This document shows, piece after piece, positions 14,964 through 17,489 of a stretch of DNA of 17,489 bases (position 1 is its first letter; each line of letters starts with the position of its first letter). A program made the position numbers and the translations under genes. The stretch comes from CAYYJM01 sp964471755 (GTDB lineage: Bacteria > Planctomycetota > Planctomycetia > Gemmatales > Gemmataceae). The notes under the pieces were generated by a model. It was not told the origin of the DNA. It ran no database searches and saw only the letters and a program-made list of their open reading frames with translations. The stretch covers positions 1-17,489 of the forward strand of contig CAYYJM010000126.1 of NCBI GenBank assembly GCA_964471755.1, read 5' to 3'.

Positions 14964-16499
14964 TCACCGCGCCCAGAGCTTGCGATCCAGGCTGCGATAG
15001 CCGATCGCCTCCATCACATGTGGCGGTTCGATTCGATCGCTTCCCTCCAGATCAGCCAGCGTTCGGGCCACGCGCAGGATGCGATCGTGAGCCCGTGCCG
15101 ACAGGCCCAGTTCGTCCATCGCCATGCGGATCAGGCCCTGACCCTCCGTTGTCAGTTCACAGAACTTCCGCAGCTGCCGCGTCGTCATCCGACTGTTGAG
15201 CTGGTGGCTATCCAGGCCGTAACGCTGCCGCTGGACGTCGCGAGCCTGATCGACCTGGCGGCGCATCTCGGCGCTGCTCGTGCCGTCGGCCTTCGCGGAG
15301 AGTTCCGCAAACGGCACCGCCGGCACCTCGATGTGCAGATCGATCCGGTCGAGCATTGGCCCGGAGAGGCGGGCCATGTACCGCTCGATGATCGGCGGCG
15401 TACACTTGCACTGATGCCGTGGATCACCCAGGAAGCCGCACGGGCAAGGGTTCATTGCCGCGATCAGGACGAAGCGGGCCGGGAACGTCGTCGAGGTCAG
15501 TGCCCGGGCGATGGTCACCTGGCCCTCCTCCAGCGGCTGCCGCATCACCTCTAGACTCTTGCGGTGGAACTCGGCCAACTCGTCGAGAAACAGCACGCCG
15601 TGATGGGCGAGACTGATCTCGCCGGGAGCCGGCGGGTTGCCGCCACCGACCATGCCGGCATCGCTGATCGTGTGGTGTGGCGACCGAAACGGCCGGGTGC
15701 AGAGCAGCGGCTCGTCCGTTGGCAGTCGGCCGGTCGCGCTGTAGATCCGCGATGTCTCCAGGCTCTCCGTCAGGGTCAACGGCGGCAGGATTGTCGGCAG
15801 ACGCTGGGCGAGCATCGTCTTGCCCGAGCCGGGCGGGCCGAGCATGAGCAGGTTGTGGCTCCCCGCGGCGCTGACGACGAGGGCTCGCTTGGCCGCCTCC
15901 TGACCGCGCACGTCGGCGAAGTCGATCGGATAACAGTTGAGCTTCGCCGCCAGGGAGCCGACGCCGCCGGGCAGGGGGGCGATCTCCAGATTGCCGGTTA
16001 ACAGGCCGACCGCCTCGGTCAGCGACGCGATCGGATAAACCTCGACGCCCTCGACGACGGCCGCCTCGCGGGCGTTGGCCGCCGGCACGAGCAGACGGCG
16101 GATGCCCTCGCGCTTCGTCGCCAGGCAGACGGCCAGGGCTCCCTTGATCGGCCGAACGGTGCCGTCCAGGGCCAGTTCGCCGACGCTGGCCAGTTCGGTC
16201 ACGGTGTCGGCCGGCAGGTCCCCCTTGGCCACGAGGATACCCAGGGCGATCGGCAGATCGAACGCGCCGGCGTCCTTGCGGAGGTCGGCCGGGGCGAGGT
16301 TGATGACCGTGCGACCCTGCGGTCGGCGGTAACGGAGGTTCTCCAGGGCCCGCTCGATGCGGTGGATGCTCTCCTTGACGGCCAGTTCGGGCAGGCCGAC
16401 GAGAACGGTCTTCGGCAAGCCAGCGGCGATGTCCACCTCGACCTCGACGGGCACGGCGTCGATGCCGACGAGCGCATGAGTGCGGAGCTTGGCGAGCAT
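14964..16499 (-). CDS. comM: YifB/ComM family magnesium-chelatase-like ATPase
   Basis: This 511-residue protein has the full YifB/ComM layout and the usual length of about 500. An N-terminal Lon-protease-like domain starts LAKLRTHALVGIDAVPVEVEVD and carries LPKTVLVGLPELAVKES. The Mg-chelatase AAA domain has Walker A GPPGSGKT near residues 220-227 and Walker B VLFLDELAEF near 300. The segment NPCPCGFLGDPRHQCKC is typical. The C-terminal part (LSARAHDRILRVARTLADLEGSD) is also characteristic. In naturally transforming bacteria ComM is a hexameric helicase that promotes branch migration of incoming DNA; in others the role is less clear. The ATG at 16499 has GAGG six bases upstream. It is the first gene of the minus-strand run leading into the ATPase-TOPRIM-HNH genes, though it is widespread and need not be functionally tied to them. 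Confidence 0.95.
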   Translation of the reverse strand: MLAKLRTHALVGIDAVPVEVEVDIAAGLPKTVLVGLPELAVKESIHRIERALENLRYRRPQGRTVINLAPADLRKDAGAFDLPIALGILVAKGDLPADTVTELASVGELALDGTVRPIKGALAVCLATKREGIRRLLVPAANAREAAVVEGVEVYPIASLTEAVGLLTGNLEIAPLPGGVGSLAAKLNCYPIDFADVRGQEAAKRALVVSAAGSHNLLMLGPPGSGKTMLAQRLPTILPPLTLTESLETSRIYSATGRLPTDEPLLCTRPFRSPHHTISDAGMVGGGNPPAPGEISLAHHGVLFLDELAEFHRKSLEVMRQPLEEGQVTIARALTSTTFPARFVLIAAMNPCPCGFLGDPRHQCKCTPPIIERYMARLSGPMLDRIDLHIEVPAVPFAELSAKADGTSSAEMRRQVDQARDVQRQRYGLDSHQLNSRMTTRQLRKFCELTTEGQGLIRMAMDELGLSARAHDRILRVARTLADLEGSDRIEPPHVMEAIGYRSLDRKLWAR

Positions 16500-16539
16500 G
16501 GGCGGCCTCGGCCCAGGGTGACGGTTGATCCTTTCGCCC

Positions 16540-16568
16540 GTTCTACCCGGTCACGCGAGCTTGTGCAA
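16540..16568 (-). promoter_or_regulatory. Putative promoter for comM and downstream genes
   Basis: On the minus strand TTGCAC (16563-16568) and TAGAAC (16540-16545) are separated by 17 bases. The start would be near 16533, about 34 bases before the comM ATG. It shares the TTGCAC element with the promoter proposed for the YbaK-type gene. Confidence 0.45.
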
Positions 16569-16601
16569 GTGTTCACCGAGAAAGAGAGGTTGCAGGTGGC
16601 G

Positions 16602-16629
16602 TTGACAAAACCGGCCCAGTCGCTAACAT
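16602..16629 (+). promoter_or_regulatory. Sigma-70-type promoter of the tRNA-Pro gene
   Basis: TTGACA (16602-16607), a 16-base spacer and TAACAT (16624-16629) place transcription initiation roughly ten bases before the mature tRNA 5' end. Confidence 0.7.
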
Positions 16630-16645
16630 GATCAATGTACTTGAT

Positions 16646-16719
16646 CGGGCTGTAGCTCAGCTTGGTAGAGCGCTTGGTTCGGGACCAAGAGGTCGCAAGT
16701 TCAAATCTTGTCAGCCCGA
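16646..16719 (+). tRNA. tRNA-Pro (anticodon CGG)
   Basis: The 74 bases fold as a cloverleaf: a 7-bp acceptor stem (CGGGCTG with CAGCCCG), a D arm GCTC/GAGC, anticodon stem CTTGG/CCAAG with loop TTCGGGA giving anticodon CGG at 16680-16682, and a T arm GCAAG/CTTGT with loop TTCAAAT. The discriminator base is A and CCA is not encoded. It reads the proline codon CCG, which is common in this GC-rich DNA. It has its own promoter and terminator. Confidence 0.96.
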
Positions 16720-16723
16720 CTGT

Positions 16724-16750
16724 ACAACCCCTGAGATACTCAGGGGTTGT
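16724..16750 (+). terminator. Hairpin terminator after the tRNA gene
   Basis: A perfect 11-bp stem (16724-16734 with 16740-16750) and a 5-base loop lie four bases after the tRNA. The following T run is short (TTTT at 16755), so termination may be partial and allow read-through into the next gene. Confidence 0.7.
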
Positions 16751-16808
16751 GCCATTTTCAAAACCCAACCCTTCCTTTTTCGGCAGCCGACATTGAAGAG
16801 ACCTGGCC

Positions 16809-17204
16809 ATGCCTGAGACGGACCTTGTTCAGGTTTGCGATTACTGCCAAGTGGAGCAGCCCACAACAGCCTTCGAGATCTGTCGGATCGTGGGTGCCCG
16901 GGTGTATCGTCGCCGCCGCTGCCGAAGGTGCAAGCTCGCCTTACGACATCAGCGGTTTACCCGACTCCGGGAGTGGCTGATCGAGTACAAGAAGACTTTG
17001 GCTTGCTGTCGTTGTGGATTCAACGACTACCGAGCCCTGACGTTCCATCATCGCGAGGGCGATGAAAAAGACTTCAATGTGGGTGACATGCTGAGGAGCG
17101 GTTTCTCTCAGGCAACTGTCCTGCGGGAGATCCAGAAGTGCATCGTGCTTTGCGCAAACTGCCATCATATCGAACACTTCCGGGAACAATTTGAACAGCA
17201 GTAA
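16809..17204 (+). CDS. Small HNH-type zinc protein
   Basis: This 131-residue protein has two zinc-binding parts. Residues 10-41 hold two CxxC pairs (Cys10/Cys13 and Cys38/Cys41), like a zinc ribbon. Residues 66-120 have the HNH pattern: CRCG (Cys66, Cys69), FHH (His80, His81) and CANCHH (Cys115, Cys118, His119). The region between is rich in basic residues (RVYRRRRCRRCK), fitting nucleic-acid binding. It is probably a small endonuclease; similar ones occur in phages and mobile elements and as orphan chromosomal genes. The ATG at 16809 has GAAGAG eight bases upstream. It follows the tRNA-Pro gene by 90 bases with no clear promoter of its own. It is not obviously a paralogue of the HNH protein at 12208-12888 beyond the shared motif. 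Confidence 0.8.
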   Translation: MPETDLVQVCDYCQVEQPTTAFEICRIVGARVYRRRRCRRCKLALRHQRFTRLREWLIEYKKTLACCRCGFNDYRALTFHHREGDEKDFNVGDMLRSGFSQATVLREIQKCIVLCANCHHIEHFREQFEQQ

Positions 17205-17258
17205 CTCGGCCGACGGACAACGACCTTCAGATCTCAAGCCTTCCGAGGAAGTGATGCC

Positions 17259-17489
17259 GTGAACGTCCCTGACGTCGGCAACCTGATCGACACGAACGAC
17301 GCACGCCGTGACGCGATCCATGTCGCCGTCGCACCCGTCGAGGCGGCCGAAGACCTGCTGCCCGGCCAGCACGTCGGCCTCGTGGCCGGCAGGGCCAGCG
17401 CGGAGGCCGAGTCCATCGGCGTCGTCGATCCCTTCCTGACGTCGCCCGTACTCAAGGGCCAGCGCTTCTGGCTGTTCCTCTACCCGAAC
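17259..17489 (+). CDS. Unrecognised protein, N-terminal part, continues past right edge
   Basis: A GTG at 17259 with GAGGA nine bases upstream opens a frame of 77 codons that is still open at the window end. The nearby ATG at 17254 is closed after one more codon, which supports the GTG. The start VNVPDVGNLIDTNDARRDAI and the region LLPGQHVGLV, then FLTSPVLKGQRFWLFLYPN, show a small alpha/beta-like, soluble protein without signal peptide. I do not recognise a characterised family. It may be cotranscribed with the small HNH gene 54 bases upstream. Confidence 0.7.
   Translation, partial: MNVPDVGNLIDTNDARRDAIHVAVAPVEAAEDLLPGQHVGLVAGRASAEAESIGVVDPFLTSPVLKGQRFWLFLYPN

Overview
The window reads as planctomycete chromosome, probably of the Gemmata/Isosphaera type. 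The evidence is GC-rich DNA with heavy third-position GC and several families that planctomycetes characteristically expand: a heme-motif plus WD40 secreted protein, a Tat-type DUF1501 protein, a transmembrane Ser/Thr kinase fused to a long WD40 array, and a secreted ceramidase-like enzyme. The placement is inferred from gene families; no rRNA or other phylogenetic marker is present.

Positions 1-5199 hold cell-surface and catabolic genes. A partial cytochrome-like/WD40 gene (minus, running off the left edge) diverges from a DUF1501 gene (plus, 2776-4140). The gap between them carries a 24-bp-arm inverted repeat resembling a REP element. A secreted glycerophosphodiester phosphodiesterase (minus) is convergent with DUF1501, only 12 bp away. 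A clear intrinsic terminator at about 5147-5189 ends the next minus gene.

Positions 5200-10789 are all on the minus strand: a YbaK/ProX-type deacylase gene, then a large kinase-WD40 gene, then a neutral-ceramidase-like gene directly upstream of the kinase. The kinase gene is interrupted. Its reading frame shifts inside the seventh WD40 repeat, exactly as expected if 17 bp had been lost between two CCGG tetranucleotides. Restoring 17 bp gives one continuous reading frame of about 1,228 codons.

Positions 10790-11522 contain no convincing gene. They are followed by a small plus-strand regulator with a MerR/excisionase-type helix-turn-helix and a degenerate receiver domain (11523-12101), then a 20-bp-stem hairpin that serves as a convergent terminator.

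Positions 12208-16499 are the most interesting part: a minus-strand run of comM/yifB, then an OLD/AAA_21-type ATPase, then a TOPRIM-like (DUF4276-like) protein, then an HNH nuclease. The last three have overlapping or 4-bp-coupled reading frames and end at the strong terminator. The architecture resembles antiphage modules that pair an ATPase with a TOPRIM or HNH nuclease, but here both nuclease types sit with one ATPase. I regard it as a candidate defense system or an unusual variant.

Positions 16500-17489 hold a divergent promoter region, a tRNA-Pro(CGG) gene with its own promoter and terminator, a second small HNH-type zinc protein, and the start of an unrecognised protein that continues past the right edge.
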